From assembly GCF_014633365.1 (NCBI RefSeq), contig NC_068347.1, positions 28,686,116-28,750,115 on the forward strand: a stretch of DNA of 64,000 bases, in the 5' to 3' direction. Of this stretch, positions 13,101-25,100 are shown piece by piece (the first letter of the stretch is position 1; every line of letters begins with the position of its first letter). This DNA is from Diospyros lotus (Eukaryota; Streptophyta; Magnoliopsida; Ericales; Ebenaceae). The position numbers were made by a program, and so were the translations under genes. The notes below the pieces were generated by a model. It saw only the letters and a program-made list of their open reading frames with translations. It was not told the DNA's origin and made no database searches.

Positions 13101-14386
13101 CAAGATGATTGGGATTAATAAATTCCTTGATTTTTGTATGATTAGGACTAAAGATGACAAAATGGGCCCGGCCCGGGACCAGGCTAGGGTTAGCATTTTG
13201 TTGGCCCATTTAAGGTTGGGTCGATTTGGCCCGGCCCACTTGGCCTGCTAATCGGCCACAAACCCCCCTCATCAGCCTTGCCTCTCGCCCTCACCCTCTG
13301 CCTCGCCTTCGCCCTCTGTCTTACCCTCGTCTTGCTCTCGCCCTCACCCTCTTCTCGCCCTCGCCCTCACTCTCGCCCTCTGTCTCGCCCTCGCCCTCGC
13401 TCATCGTTGCCCTTGCTTGCCCTCTGTCTCGTCCTCGCCCTCGCCCTCGCCCTCGCCCTCGCCCCTGGCTCTCGCCCTCGCCCCGTTTGGCCCGTCGGGT
13501 CGTGTAGGGCCAGCAATCTGTTGGCCCGTTTTTAAGCGGGCCGATTTGGCCCGGCCCGTTTGCCATCTCTAATTAGAACCTTTTGATTTTAGCTTGATAT
13601 GTTTAGTTATAGTAGAATTATTAATGTATTACTAGAGGTTGAACCTGTGTGATGCACTACAAATTTTAATTCATCTATAAATAATTTTATCAAATTAAAT
13701 TAATATAACTTTACATGCATTTTGTAAAATTAATTAATTATCTGCCCATCTAATGAAAAATTTTGAATTTTTACTTATTTGGATATATAATTTATCAACA
13801 AAATAAGTACAATTATAATTTTAACGATATATGATAGAGGTTTAGTTTGATTTTTGAGATTGAAAGTTTTAAATAATTCAAAGTTTCAAACGTTCATATC
13901 CAATCCTTTACAGAATTTTTCTTTTAAATTATTCAAAGTTCGTAAATCTAATACAAAAGAAATGAAGATATAACAAAATTTTGTGTGCAATCAAAAAGAA
14001 GAGCATTTTGGAAATTCAAAAGTATGTTAATATATTGGTAACAACATAATGAAATGTTTACTTAAATAATATAATAAAATAATAAATTACTAGAACATAA
14101 ATTGGTATTAGGTGTTACTGCTTTTAGTGATTTTTGTTTTTTGCTAGGTACTTTTTAGTGAGTTTTAGTTATTTTATAAGTTTTATCAAGTTTGTAAGCG
14201 TAGGAATTTAATATATAAAAAAGTTTAATATTTTTCTCAGACATGTGATGTGCTGATGTGGTGCTGAAGAGGCACAAAATACTTTATTTTGGCCCGCCGC
14301 CCAGTCTTATTTTCTTCCTCACCACCGACGTTCTCTGTGCTTCCTTCTGTACTTGCTAAATTGCTAATCTACTCCTACTGTTGATT

Positions 14387-14417
<31 letters not shown>

Positions 14418-15224
14418 ACGTTCTATATTTTCTAGTTTGTCTTCGCTATATTCTCTGAGCTTCTTTACATCTCCTTACCGTTCTGTTCTTATCCCCATCT
14501 ATTTCTTTTTTTTTTTCTTTCTACAAATCTACTTGTCTAGGTCTGCTGCTTCTACATTTTTCTTGGGGTGTGTGGGGTGTGGTTTTCTAGGCTGCATAAA
14601 TAAACAACAAGGCGATGAAGATTGAAGACATTTGCAACACTTACGGAAGATTAGGATAATTAATACGCAAACCCATCTCATCTCCATGGCCATCAATAAA
14701 TTTGTCCTTTTTTATTTCGAAACCTCAAAACTGAGATTAGCTACCGAGGTGATAGATTGCATGATAAATTTCAGATGCTGCTGCCTCGGATTATTAAAGT
14801 TTCTTGGCCTCTTTACTAGCTTTGCGACTAGTAAACATGACAACGCGAAAGAACTTGCTGATTAAGTGGAAAATAATGGCGGGGTACCAAGGAGGCTAAA
14901 GATTGACTTGGGGGTGAGATGAACCCATCGTAGAGCAAAATGTATTATAATAAATATTGAGAAACGCAATGGTTGGTTAAGTGGGTTATAATTAGTAATG
15001 AAGATGAGCTTCTTAAAAATGTGATGTAGTTGGCTAACAAATTCTTATTATGATATATTTGTCAGGAAGAGCAAATCATGTATCCATCTTCACTTGAGAA
15101 TGAAAGGTTCACAGTTGCATTAGTGAACAGCGGGAGGGAAGGTTATGGACAGAGCAGCAACAGCCTGGCCGAAGAACATGGTGAAGCTCAGTGGGAAATC
15201 ACTTGTGCACTCAAGTGCGAATAG
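4128..15224 (+). CDS. OB-fold single-stranded-DNA-binding protein, shieldin-2-like / RPA1-like
   Basis: Exons: 4128-4325, 4656-4842, 6367-6497, 7208-7317, 8383-8523, 8609-8750, 8823-8966, 9326-9486, 9554-9628, 10111-10249, 10960-11229, 15066-15224. All introns are GT-AG, phases agree throughout, and the product is 618 residues. The basic stretch RKRPEYINQLKKKHKRAK (about residues 77-94) may be a nuclear signal. Segments such as VTLVDNDGVRLKFLLWG-type text in exon 5 and FVVDLHDKMTGITLYGVV in exon 8 look like OB-fold strands. The C-terminal part (477-566) has clustered Cys/His (CGAVECNFCHQSC) followed by RTFHLKITLADENAKVFAW and ELFQISPDEFSELPEEEQ, much like the zinc-ribbon OB fold of RPA1 and the SHLD2 C-terminus. 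A role in single-strand DNA binding during break repair is inferred from family; identity as plant shieldin-2 is a hypothesis. The last intron (3.8 kb) holds transposons. Confidence 0.68.
7384..7682 (+). mobile_element. Solo LTR (299 bp, Ty1/copia-like) in intron 4
   Basis: Starts TGTTGGAGAA and ends CTTGTTTCA, flanked by a perfect 5-bp target duplication GGTAT at 7379-7383 and 7683-7687. It is related to the solo LTR at 56284-56567: both share TTCCTAAGTTTTAGGAGATA and the later CTCCTA...TAGGAG motif. Residue of LTR-LTR recombination. Confidence 0.85.
8101..8245 (+). repeat. Possible tRNA-derived SINE
   Basis: Contains a degenerate Pol III box B (CATGGTTTGAACCTGC, near 8206-8222) downstream of CTGGTGCATAAGGCTAATGCC and ends in an A-rich stretch (AAAGAAAAAT). 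It lies in intron 4 of the OB-fold gene. Target duplication not found; the call rests on box B only. Confidence 0.35.
11230..13140 (+). other. AT-rich part of intron 11 of the OB-fold gene
   Basis: Low-complexity A/T sequence with short imperfect repeats of TTTTGAAA-type words. No coding or terminal-repeat structure could be bounded; probably old transposon decay. Confidence 0.5.
13149..13571. mobile_element. Non-autonomous hAT-like element (423 bp) carrying a CCCTCG minisatellite
   Basis: The left end reads TAAAGATGACAAAATGGGCC and the right end, inverted, reads TAGAGATGGCAAACGGGCC, so the terminal inverted repeats match with few changes. Flanks are ATTAGGAC (13141-13148) and ATTAGAAC (13572-13579), an 8-bp target duplication with one mismatch, as expected for hAT. 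Subterminal GGCCCGGCCC words occur on both sides. It inserted in intron 11 of the OB-fold gene. Confidence 0.78.
13271..13490 (+). repeat. CCCTCG hexamer-type minisatellite inside the hAT element
   Basis: About 220 bp of imperfect tandem C-C-C-T-C-G and C-C-C-T-C-T-G/T-C-T-C-G units. ORFs on both strands here (Ala/Leu/Pro- or Arg/Gly/Glu-rich) only reflect the repeat and are not genes. Confidence 0.8.
13580..15065 (+). other. Remainder of intron 11, with a CT microsatellite
   Basis: AT-rich to about 14270, then a mixed region with a (CT)n tract at about 14390-14417. No ORF with family resemblance. Ends at the acceptor ATTTGTCAG before the last exon at 15066. Confidence 0.5.
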
Positions 15225-17511
15225 TACCACCGCCCCTTCACTTCACCTTCACCTTCACCTTCACCCTCGGGATGTTTCTCCATGGTGCTGATATCACACC
15301 TTCCTCCTCCATTTTGAGCAGCACCCTATTTATTGCTTCTTCATCTTCAACGGTCATGATCTTGTGTACAATTGCTTTATATATAGGTGTTGATCCCTTT
15401 GGCAGAAATATATAGTTGTTGACAATCTAATCTAGCATTAATATTATTTTCTGTATTCCGTCTCCACTCTGTATATAACTGAAATTAATTATAATAAAAA
15501 GAAAAGAAAAACTCTATAAAAATACTCGAGAACTTAATTTAACTTTGATTCAAACGTAGAAACTTGCTTTCCGTTTATAATAATAGATTACAACTTGATA
15601 CGTACGAGTAATACGTATGCTCATGCACCTCTTCTTACCAACTAAAAATTATAATATTCTTGGAGTAGTCAAATAATTGAGGGTGGGTGGAATAATCAAT
15701 ATCAATGCTTGCCGGGTCTCAGCCGCTCAATATGCTCGTTCAGCTCGTCATTGTCTTCTACGAGAGTGGTGAGGACCCCATCCCCATGGTGGTTTTATTT
15801 ATTTATTTATTTTATTTTTAAGCAACGGAAATGCTACACACTTTTCATGACATAATGTATTGTATATATTTATATTAATATTGATATTATATATAATATA
15901 ATATATTAAATATTATTCAAAATATTTAAATAATATTTTATTTAAAATAATAAATAATGACCCAAAAACAGGTTTCAGACACCCAAAAAAAAAAAAAAAA
16001 AAAAACAATATAGAAATATCAATATCCAAGTCAATTTTGGACCAAAATATTCTCGCCGTTGTGAGAAAAGCAAAGCAACAGGGGTTGAAACTCAAGTAAT
16101 AATGCAATAATAATAACAGCCACTTGTAGAGGTTAATTATTTTCCATTTCATGACTTATGATGACATGCCAATAGTCAATAGGGGCATGTTTTGACAATA
16201 TTAATTAATAATCATATAAACCTGAGTATCTGTGATGTTATAAAATCATATCAGAACTAAATTAGGATTAGTATTTAGTGGGTACGAGTTAAAAATATAT
16301 TTGAGATTGACGTAAATCAGATTAAAATAAAAAGATTTTTTTTTATATGATATGATATGATACCAGGGGTGAGTTTGTTAAGATTTAATTTTTATTTACT
16401 AAGATATTTAATATATGGTTTGGAAGCCTTGAAAATGGAAGTATTACCTTTTAACTAGCATTTTTGTGTGGGTGGTGGTGGATACACATCACATATCTCA
16501 TAGACACAGTTGTCAACGCCCGAGACGCACAAATTAGGTGGCCGTTTTCATTGCATAAAAATATCATCCCCGCGACAAGGAATCATGTGGCCATCTCTAA
16601 AGCAAAATTAGCAAATATTGAGAAATAATTGAGGGTGGAGGCCCCATGCCTGCTCCAACAAAAAACTATATCCAATTTGGGATATTGATTTGAAAATTAA
16701 TGCCTGTGACATGCTACGACAGATGAGTCATCTTCGTCAGCATTTTATCTTTGAACTTTTCATATAATTAAAATTTGATTTGATGTACAAATGATGATAT
16801 TGCAAAAGGGTCATTTTTATAACTATAAATCTATTTTTGATCTAAAAGATGGAATTGTTTTTTTTAAATAAATAAATTATTATTATTATTATTATTATTA
16901 AAGATGAAGAATGTATGTTAAAAAGAAAGAAATGGACGAAATTGGCCTTTAAGCTTTTTAATTTTGGCAGCTTAATCCCTCAAATTCTTCTTTGAACTTT
17001 TTAAATTGCTCTTGAAATGCTAGTTTTATATTTATATATTTAAAAAGTTCAAAGATAAATTTAAGCCAAATAAAAATATTGACTAAAATGGAAAAATCCA
17101 AAACGAAATTAATTTTGTTCCTATGCAAAAATAGCCCAAATTATGAGGGTCAGCTTGGAATTTACCGTAGTAGCTTAAGGAGGGGTCCCTAATTAACGAG
17201 TCTTAAAAAGTACCAACTCTCCATGTGATAAGTGACACGATGGCAGATTCAGAATCGGACGGCTCACGTGAAACATCCAACAGCAGCTAAAGCCCGTGTG
17301 GGTCCCACCTTATTCCTCTGTCACTTCTTTTGTCTCCATTCTCACTCATCACTGCCTTTTTCTCCCACCGTGGCCGCACCGCACCGCACCGCACCATCAG
17401 AAGCCCTCCTTTTCCTTTTCTTCTCTCCCACTGTAACAACCCACAATACAGACACACGGCGAAAATATTGCAGTTCTAGAACGCTCAGAGTCAGAGAAAG
17501 TGAGAGGAGAG
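15225..17511. other. Intergenic region, 3' end of the OB-fold gene and promoter of the USP gene
   Basis: Contains likely 3' UTR to about 15480, a TTTA repeat near 15795-15825, a poly(A) tract near 15985-16004, a (TTA)n tract near 16878-16900, and AT-rich sequence. Four GCACC-type pentamer repeats occur at about 17374-17395 in the expected USP leader. No gene seen. Confidence 0.5.
17265..17270 (+). promoter_or_regulatory. G-box CACGTG upstream of the USP gene
   Basis: A palindromic CACGTG about 240 bp before the start codon. G-boxes bind bZIP and bHLH factors and are common in stress-responsive plant promoters; whether this one acts is not known. Confidence 0.4.
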
Positions 17512-19390
17512 ATGGAAGGAGAAAGGAGGGTTGGAGTGGCCGTTGATTTCTCGCCATGCAGCAGAGAAGCACTGAAGTGGACGGTGGATAGCCTTATCCG
17601 AGACGGGGATCACCTTATCCTCGTCACCACCCTTCCCGCAGGTCACTACGAGGAGGGCGAGATGCAGCTTTGGGAAGCCACCGGAAGCCGTATGTTTTTT
17701 TTGTTTTTTTTTTTTTTATCTGTCTAACCACGTTAAATTTGTATCTCTTTAATCTGTTGTTATCTTGATGAGTTTATCTTTGTATTAAAGTTAGGTTATT
17801 GGTACATGTGTTTTGTATGCGCTATCTGTGAATACGGGTTTGGTTTGAAATAGAAATACACTCTGAAACTTTGCTGGGGGACTTGGAGTTAAGATCAACT
17901 CGTGGTTATCTTCGAAATGACAGGGTCTGTCCCTGGGTCAACTCGTAATGTGACAAGTTTAATTTTGTGGGTATGCTATTTGTGAGAACTTGATCTTGGT
18001 GATGCTGTTGGTTCTGGGACTTCTATTGATTTGGGAATGAATGAATAGCCCAAGTCGGTACCTGGTGGCTGGTGATTAATTATAGTTTTGACTTTCTTTA
18101 AGTTTGGATTCCAGGATGGTAAAAATTGAGTGTGTTCCATTGTCCCCCTAAGTAAGTTTGGTTATGGGTATGGCTCGTACAGTTTTGTGTGTTCTCTTAT
18201 TCAATCCTTATCTTCTTTTGTATTTCGTACATTTTGGACAGCTTTTATCCCTTTGATCGAGTTCTCCGACCCTCTCATCACGAAGAAATATGGAGTGAAG
18301 CCTGACCCCGAAACACTGGACATTCTCAACACTGCTGCTCGGCAGAAAGGGGTGAGATATTTCTTTTCCCTTTACCTCATTCATTGGAAATCCTCGAAAG
18401 TTTGAAAGTTCTATTAGACTCCCCAATTCAACCAAGTTTCTTGCTGCATGTGTGAACAGGTTGTGGTGCTTTCGAAGATCTACTGGGGAGATGCTAGGGA
18501 GAAGTTATGCGAAGCAATTGATGATATTCCTCTAAGCTGCCTCGTCATAGGAAACAGAGGGCTCGGCAAGCTCAAGAGGTTAACACTTCTGAATTTAGTT
18601 TTTGTTCATATCAGAAATTGCCTTCTTTTCTTGCTTTCCTGTTTCCTGGGGGCTCTTTCCATTAAAATAATTTCCCATGGTAGAATAGAATATAATTAAT
18701 CGGCACTGGCTCTCTTACTAAATGAGTTTCTGGGTCTGTGTCATCGCCAGCTTAAATTTAGACTTTCTTCATGGACAAGCTCTCTGAATGCAGCTTGAAC
18801 AGTATCTTGGGCATACATCTTCTCACTATGGTTTTTATGGTGTGTTTTGTCAGGTGTGAATTTAGGGGCTCTAAAACTAATAAATCATCATTTTTAAGCC
18901 ATTTGTTTTTTGTTCCAAAACCTTTGCTTTTTTAAGCAAAAAAAGAAAAAGAAGAAAAAGAAAACTAGCAACTGAATGCCCTAGGAGCGGGCCTTTGTAG
19001 CAGCGCCAGGGGGAGGGTTGCTCTTTTGTGACCAGAAGGTCACGGGTTCAAGTTACTGAAATAGTCTCCTTGCGCCCCACCCTCGCAAAGCGGGGAGCTA
19101 CATGCACTGCTTGTGCCCTTTTTTACTTAATGTCTGAAATTTTTGAACCAAAAAGCCAAAAAGAGCAACTCAAGGAGTTGGTGCTAAATGGAAGCTGAGT
19201 CTCATCCGCATGTTGAACTCTTAGTTGGTTTTCATAATTCAACCCATGATTACTCTCCATGCTGTCTGCTTGCTTGAAGGTTCTTATTCCATTGCAAATT
19301 TGCAGGGCTTTTATGGGCAGTGTTAGCAACTATGTGGTGAACCATGCCTCTTGCCCTGTCACGGTTGTGAAGCATTCGGATCATGAATGA
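17512..19390 (+). CDS. Universal stress protein (UspA-domain) family
   Basis: Exons 17512-17689, 18242-18351, 18460-18578 and 19306-19390 give 163 residues; introns are GT-AG with matching phases (1, 0, 2). The start MEGERRVGVAVDFSPCSREA is the usual beta-strand plus DFS... opening of plant USPs. The nucleotide-binding motif G-x2-G-x9-G-S is intact at G127, G130, G140, S141 (VIGNRGLGKLKRAFMGSVS), and the C-terminal strand CPVTVVKH follows. Such small single-domain USPs are cytosolic, bind ATP, and are induced by hypoxia, drought or salt; the physiological role of this copy is inferred from family only. A leader with GCACC repeats and a G-box precede it. A SINE sits in the last intron. Confidence 0.88.
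18975..19130 (+). repeat. SINE, Au-like, in the last USP intron
   Basis: Contains GACCAGAAGGTCACGGGTTC (about 19029-19048), which matches the box B segment typical of plant Au-type SINEs, preceded by a degenerate box A (TTTGTAGCAGCGCCAGG) and followed by the CTCCTTGCG...CCCTCGCAAAGC tail. The end and target duplication are not clear. Confidence 0.6.
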
Positions 19391-20040
19391 CTGCAAATGC
19401 AGCGCCTATCTGGACTGCATTTCTCTTTCTTGGTAATGTAGGCTCCTAGTTCTAACATGGGGGTCTTATTGTTTGTAAATTTATCATGAACTTGGAATTT
19501 TAGTATGCATACATATTGGAGTGTGTGTAATGTCTGTTGTGTAAGCTAAGTTCAATGGGTATGCTGGGGTTTACAGTTTGCTGCCCTTTGAGACTGTCCT
19601 GGAATAAATTTTGCTTTTGAACTTGACAAATTTCCAAGAACAAATTTCAGTTTGATGTGATTGCTATTTCTAGTGGCTCTAAAATGGTTGGGACAGTTTG
19701 AACATTTCATCCCAGTCAAATTTTCCCAAAATAGTAAGATGGAACAAGAGAAACCAGAGAGATTTAAGGGGGGCAATGATAGGCCAAGCGATGATCTAGC
19801 TTCTCCCATCAATGGCCATAGAGCTCCAAAACCTATAGTTTTGGAAAACCACAACTTCCAGGATGCCCAAAGCCGATTCACCATTGAAGAAGGCGGCTTA
19901 AAGCCAATTCAGACCACAATCAACTTCCCTTGAAACAAGGCCAAGACACAGTCCTTGTTTGCAAAGGGCCATTCCCCTTTTTTATTGATCAAATTTTCTT
20001 CAAACCATCTCCATTTCCGCACCAAACACCAAACTAGAAA
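19391..20040 (+). other. USP 3' UTR and PMEI promoter
   Basis: Spacer of 650 bp between two genes in the same direction. The ORFs on both strands (around 19552-19933) show no family resemblance and are taken as chance. Confidence 0.5.
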
Positions 20041-20832
20041 ATGATGAAGTCCCATTCCAATTGGATTCTTCTCTTCTTTTCCCTCTTCTTCTTGCAGCAG
20101 ACTGAGCCCGGCCATGCCTCAATGCAGCTGGATTCGGTAGCCATTGATCTTGGCTCTCCTGCTCCATCTCCATATGGCGCCTCCCCAAACTACCAGCCTG
20201 TGCCTGCCCCGAGCTCGAGCTGGGGCGCTGCCTCTCCTTACCACGCTTCTCCTGACGCCCAGCCCGCGGCATCTCCAGCACCCGCTCCCGCACCCGGAGG
20301 ACCCTCCGCCTCACAAGGGCCAGCAGCAGACTTATTCTCCGGACCGGGACTCGGCCTTTCGACCATCCAAAGCGTTCTGCATTCGGCCCCCCATGATCCA
20401 GCCTTGGACAGGATCTGTGGCAGCACAGACTATCCGGATTTGTGCTTCCCGGCGATTATTCCCGCCGTGAAGGGTGGCAAGGCGGACCTCCATGTGGTGG
20501 TTGGGAGCGCGATAAAGGCAGTCATGGCTCAAACGGAGCTGGCTGTGGCCACAGCCACGAAGCTCTTGCGCAACGCCCCTCCTAAGATGGCGTCCGCCTT
20601 GGGAGATTGCAAGAGCAGCTATGGCGACGCGATGGACAACCTCAAGCAGGCGATGGACGCGCTCAAGAGCAACGATATTGGCACGGTGAACACCATGCTC
20701 AGTGCAGCGATTACATATTCGGGGGACTGCACCGATGGGCTTGAAGGGCAGAGTTCGCCTTTGGTGGACTTCAACAAGAAGCTCAGACACATGACCAGCA
20801 ATTGCCTTGCCATTGCTGCTTTGATGAAATAA
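20041..20832 (+). CDS. Secreted pectin methylesterase/invertase inhibitor with Pro-rich linker
   Basis: Single exon, 263 residues. A signal peptide (WILLFFSLFFLQQ, cleavage likely near A26) leads to a Pro/Ala/Ser-rich, arabinogalactan-protein-like stretch at about 38-98 (APAPAPGG). A PMEI domain follows from about 115: the first hairpin pair C126 and C135 (RICGSTDYPDLC), then helical text with C190 and C230 (LGDCKSSY, SGDCTDGL) forming the second conserved disulfide; C255 is a fifth cysteine. Such proteins act in the cell wall, where the four-helix bundle inhibits pectin methylesterase or acid invertase; which target cannot be told from sequence. The linker between signal and inhibitor domain is longer than in minimal PMEIs and probably O-glycosylated. 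Two start codons in tandem (MM) make the exact start ambiguous by one residue. Confidence 0.87.
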   Translation: MMKSHSNWILLFFSLFFLQQTEPGHASMQLDSVAIDLGSPAPSPYGASPNYQPVPAPSSSWGAASPYHASPDAQPAASPAPAPAPGGPSASQGPAADLFSGPGLGLSTIQSVLHSAPHDPALDRICGSTDYPDLCFPAIIPAVKGGKADLHVVVGSAIKAVMAQTELAVATATKLLRNAPPKMASALGDCKSSYGDAMDNLKQAMDALKSNDIGTVNTMLSAAITYSGDCTDGLEGQSSPLVDFNKKLRHMTSNCLAIAALMK

Positions 20833-22153
20833 TGGTCATATATATATATGTATGTATTGATGAGGCACCTACGCCTAGTCTATGATCTCTTTATGTTGGT
20901 TGTGAAAAAATATGTATTGCCTTTTTATATTTATGTTCATTTTTAATTCATCTCTCTGTATGAGATATATATATATATATGTAATAGAGATGTAAATGGG
21001 GGGGAGGGGGTGGGGGTCTTCAGCAGCAGTAGAAAGGAGGAAGACTGGCCGGGACTATTCGTGCTTTTAATTCCAGTTTCTCTCTGGGATGAACGAACAT
21101 CAATACAAATGCTTTAGGCCTTCAATTCTCAAATATTTGATTGAACATGGTGATGCCTTTTGTTTTCTGGTTCATTTCGCCTCCTTTTGTTTTGGGTTTT
21201 GGCTGCACCTTAAGAGTGATATTGAACTTGTGATTTCTGTTGTTGATAACGTGGAAGAGGGAGGCGGGAGGCGAGGCCCTCGCTGAGCCTTGCAAAGTGG
21301 GTGGCATCGCGCATTGAGAACTCTTTTTAACTTCAACTTTTATGATAGCATGATAGACGTCTCATTCATGCCCAACTCGTGAGGCTATCCCAATTCATCA
21401 TTCATTTTGAGATGTGCCCAAAATTTCTTTTTTTCTGTTCTTTTTGCCAACTTGTGCCCATTTTGCATTTTCTAGGAGTTGGAAGGATGTTGACAAGGAA
21501 ATTTTGCACAAAATGTCACCAAAATGATGTGACAATTGACATTTTCTTATGAAGGATCATATCATTTTGGGTTAAAAAATCTATCCTGCATAGCAATTAA
21601 TGTGTTTCCTTTTAAGCTAGTTTGCATTTTTTTAAGCATCATTTGAAATACTCACATTTTAAACTTTTTTGTTTTTAAATTTAAATATAGGATAAATTTA
21701 GACTCAAATTCAAATACTTCAAATAATAATAAATTTAAAAGGATACCATCTACCATCTAAATGCAACCCAATATACAAGTTTGAACGTTGGTAGGTAGAC
21801 TTACAAATTTGAGAACATTTAAACTGCTGCAACGGCCAACGGGTCATTCCACAGGGAATCTATCTATCAAGAGACTGATCTTTTAATGTACACTACCGAA
21901 GCACGTTTCCGTTTTCAACTCAGAACACTTTGTGGAATTGATTAGGCCATTCTGGTCTCGTCCTTGTAACAAAATTCATACAAATCTAACAAATATGCGA
22001 GCATGTTGCATATTTATATTCTTGGCAGTTGAGGTATTAACTAGACGAGTATTATATATAATACAAATTAAGACCTGTTGGGTAGAGAATTCAACATAAT
22101 GTCTCAAATTTACGTAGGACATCGAAGCTGGGTATCAATCTCCATCCTCATGC
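20833..22153. other. Intergenic region between convergent PMEI and UBC32-like genes
   Basis: Holds the PMEI 3' UTR with (TA)n runs near 20840-20856 and 20966-20981, a purine-rich G tract near 20998-21017, then AT-rich spacer and the 3' UTR of the convergent gene. No gene recognised. Confidence 0.5.
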
Positions 22154-25100
22154 CTACGATCCGTCCATGAAAACAGCACCATACCCGCTAGCCTTAATGA
22201 ACTTCTTCAACAAAAGTACAACAATGGCAATTGTAAGCCCAACCGCAGCCCATGTGAACAGGCGCTCATCGTTTGGCCTAGGTGCTCTCGGTCCTGACCT
22301 CCGCAGGAGCTGCACGCTCGAGGATTCAGCCTGAATCCGCACAGGTGCCACCGAGCCCTCGGGTATGGGATTCAATTGCCCCGGCGCTTCATCCACTTCT
22401 TCGACAATCCTATCACCCACATCCAAACTTGCAATGGCTTCCCCAGCAGCGACTGCACCTGCATCTTGGGGGTTCTGGTTTGCATCGTCCTCTTTGTTGG
22501 TAGCATTTTCTTTGGAAGCCTGTGAAGGGTTGAGCTGAGGAACAGGAGGTGCCTTGCTTAGCATATACTCGTGTATCTGTGACCCAAAAAAAAAAAAAAA
22601 AATTGTTAGTATGAAATCTTACACGAGAAACATAGAACTGGTGGAGATTGCAGGTCATTGCAAACCTCATCAATCAGCTTTTGCCGTTCCGGAGTGCCAA
22701 ATTTTGGGGCAGCTTCACGAGATTTGATTGCAAGAGCATGCCTTTCTTCTTTCTTGTAGTCTAATGAGCCCAATGCACCATTAGGATTGGTGGGCATGAA
22801 TGCAATTAGAGCCACTAAAGCAGTCCGAACTGCAAAGAGCGATATGCACCCACATTGAATAAAACTTATTTAACACAAGAAGCATGCCAGCTTAATTGAT
22901 ATCTTCACTATCATTCCATTGAATAATGATCTTGAGAATCTTTAGGCATCCTAATTCATCATTTTCCAGCATACTTGAAATTCCTAAACATTATTCACTG
23001 CTTCAAATATTCCAAGAGAATTCTCATGCATGAAGAGATAAATGGCATATGACACAAGAGCCATATCATGCATAGCACTTATAAAGTTGCATGCAGCCAT
23101 ACAACTGAACGACTAACTATTCAGGTTTTGCTTTGAATCAAACTTCCAGGTACTTCACCTGACTGAATTTCATAGATAATTTTGGGTAAAAACAAGGATT
23201 CAATACACCCAAAAAAATAACAAGAGCAAATTTGCAAAATTAAAACTTGATGCCTGCCAATGCTCATGGGTGATGATTTGATATGCTCAGGGATTTGGGA
23301 ATAACTGAAATGCATTGACATGGCTTGTGGGTACATAATCACTTCACAAACTACAATCCAAAAACGTGTCAAGATAAATGAGTTTACCACTCCATGATGG
23401 CTGCCAATGCTCAGGATGATGATTTGATATGCTTAGGCATATCTTAGTTTGTGTCTCAAAGCGACCATTAGGCTGAAACAAGGGCCGAAAGCAATGTTAG
23501 CATATCATCAAAAGAAAAGATGCATTTCTTGTGAAGATTGTCAAAAGGGAGGATAATGTGTGTGGCTAAAATAACAATAATGATGATAACATGACCTCAA
23601 TACTTTAAAAGTTTGTCCAGTAAGATTTTCTTAAAATAGGGAATATTACCGTCAACAGCATAAAAGAGGGCGGTTTAAATGGATACTCTGCAGGCAGTTG
23701 GATTCGTCCATGGTAAATGCCCCCCTCAAACTCAGTATCACGGGGGCCGCTGATTGCAAATTGCCATTCAAATATATTCTCCTGAACACATTTTATACCT
23801 TTAATACTATGGACACCATAAACAGAGAACTGGATAAATTGTCAAGTATGACAGAAGTATGAACTGCAAATATGGGAAATTATAAAATCTGGAAACATGC
23901 CAAAATAACAGAAATAATCAGTGCTTTGAGACATTGATTGTAGAATGAATTCACTTCTGACCATTAGATCATTCAAAGATCAGACCACCAATTCAAGGCC
24001 TCATGTTGCTTGCTACGCATTGAAATTAAGCCTTTCGAAATGGATTCAAGGATTACTTTCATGCCAATCCTGGGAACTTAATGTCCAGCAATCATGCTAA
24101 TCACAAAAATCACACCGATCAATGTGCCAAAACCAAAGTCTAAAGCTTTGTGCTCTAACATGTAATCTTTCTTTCTTTTTCCCCAAAAGAAATAGTTTGA
24201 TAACATACTTGCACAAGTACTCCAGATGAGGGTGGCCATGTGCATTACAGCAACATATTTGCTTATCAGCCACTTCCCTAATTTGTGACATAACCACATA
24301 TGCTTCAAAAAGACTGTCAGACAGTTCAACCAATAACACAGGAAAACAGTTTTGTAAAAGTGCCTTTGCAGAGGCACAGACAAGAAACCCATAGCACTGC
24401 AAATTACAAATAGTGCACAGCACCATGCAAACATATGGGCATATGCATGTTTGTTGTACGCTATACTTTTAATTCCATGTAGATACATATGGTTGTAACA
24501 TGCTAATGCAGAGAATCTGTATGTGCCTTAAACAATAGGGATAAGATCAACTAATAACTTTCAAGAAATTCATTCCTCTAGAACCTTAAAAATTTAGAAC
24601 TTGAATCATAGAATCGAACTTAGATCAGGACACAAATTTTTTTTTTTTGGGGGGGGGGGGGGGGGTTGTTGTGGAGGGTGGAGAACTTATCCAAGCACCT
24701 AAGCTATTGTTCAGGAGAGGGCAATGGAAAATTGAACAAAAAGATTAGAATGGAGTGTAGAATTGGGGGGGGGGGGGGTTCAAAAGTAATGGAAAAATAC
24801 TTTTTTCTTCGCAAGAGTAGTGTTAATGGATGAACGAGAAATATAAAATGACAAATAGCAATTATACCCTCTTGACATATGTACATTAAATGAGATTAGC
24901 TTAGCTTTTATTCTATTTCAATCAATAAGCATACAAATCGAAGACAAGTTTTCTAATAAATTAAAAATGCCAACAAATCTTTTGAATTGATGAGATGAAG
25001 GGATGCTAGCATCAAAAAAGAGAAGAAGAATGCTAAAAGGTGATTCAGAAGCTAGACAAGAAATGAATAAATATATATGGTTTTGCTAAGTAAAGGTAAA

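Noticed and set aside
13271..13490. CRISPR-like repeat array
   Set aside because: The DNA is eukaryotic and the units are contiguous without unique spacers.
13226..13566. Three overlapping ORFs rich in Leu/Pro/Ser or Arg/Gly/Glu
   Set aside because: They are translations of the CCCTCG-type array in different frames.
20332..20790. 152-codon open frame antisense to the PMEI gene
   Set aside because: It is a mirror of a strongly coding, GC-rich single exon and has no family resemblance.
24078..24488. 136-codon open frame in the first UBC32-like intron
   Set aside because: No recognised family, no splice support, and it lies between two in-phase exons of a well-supported gene.
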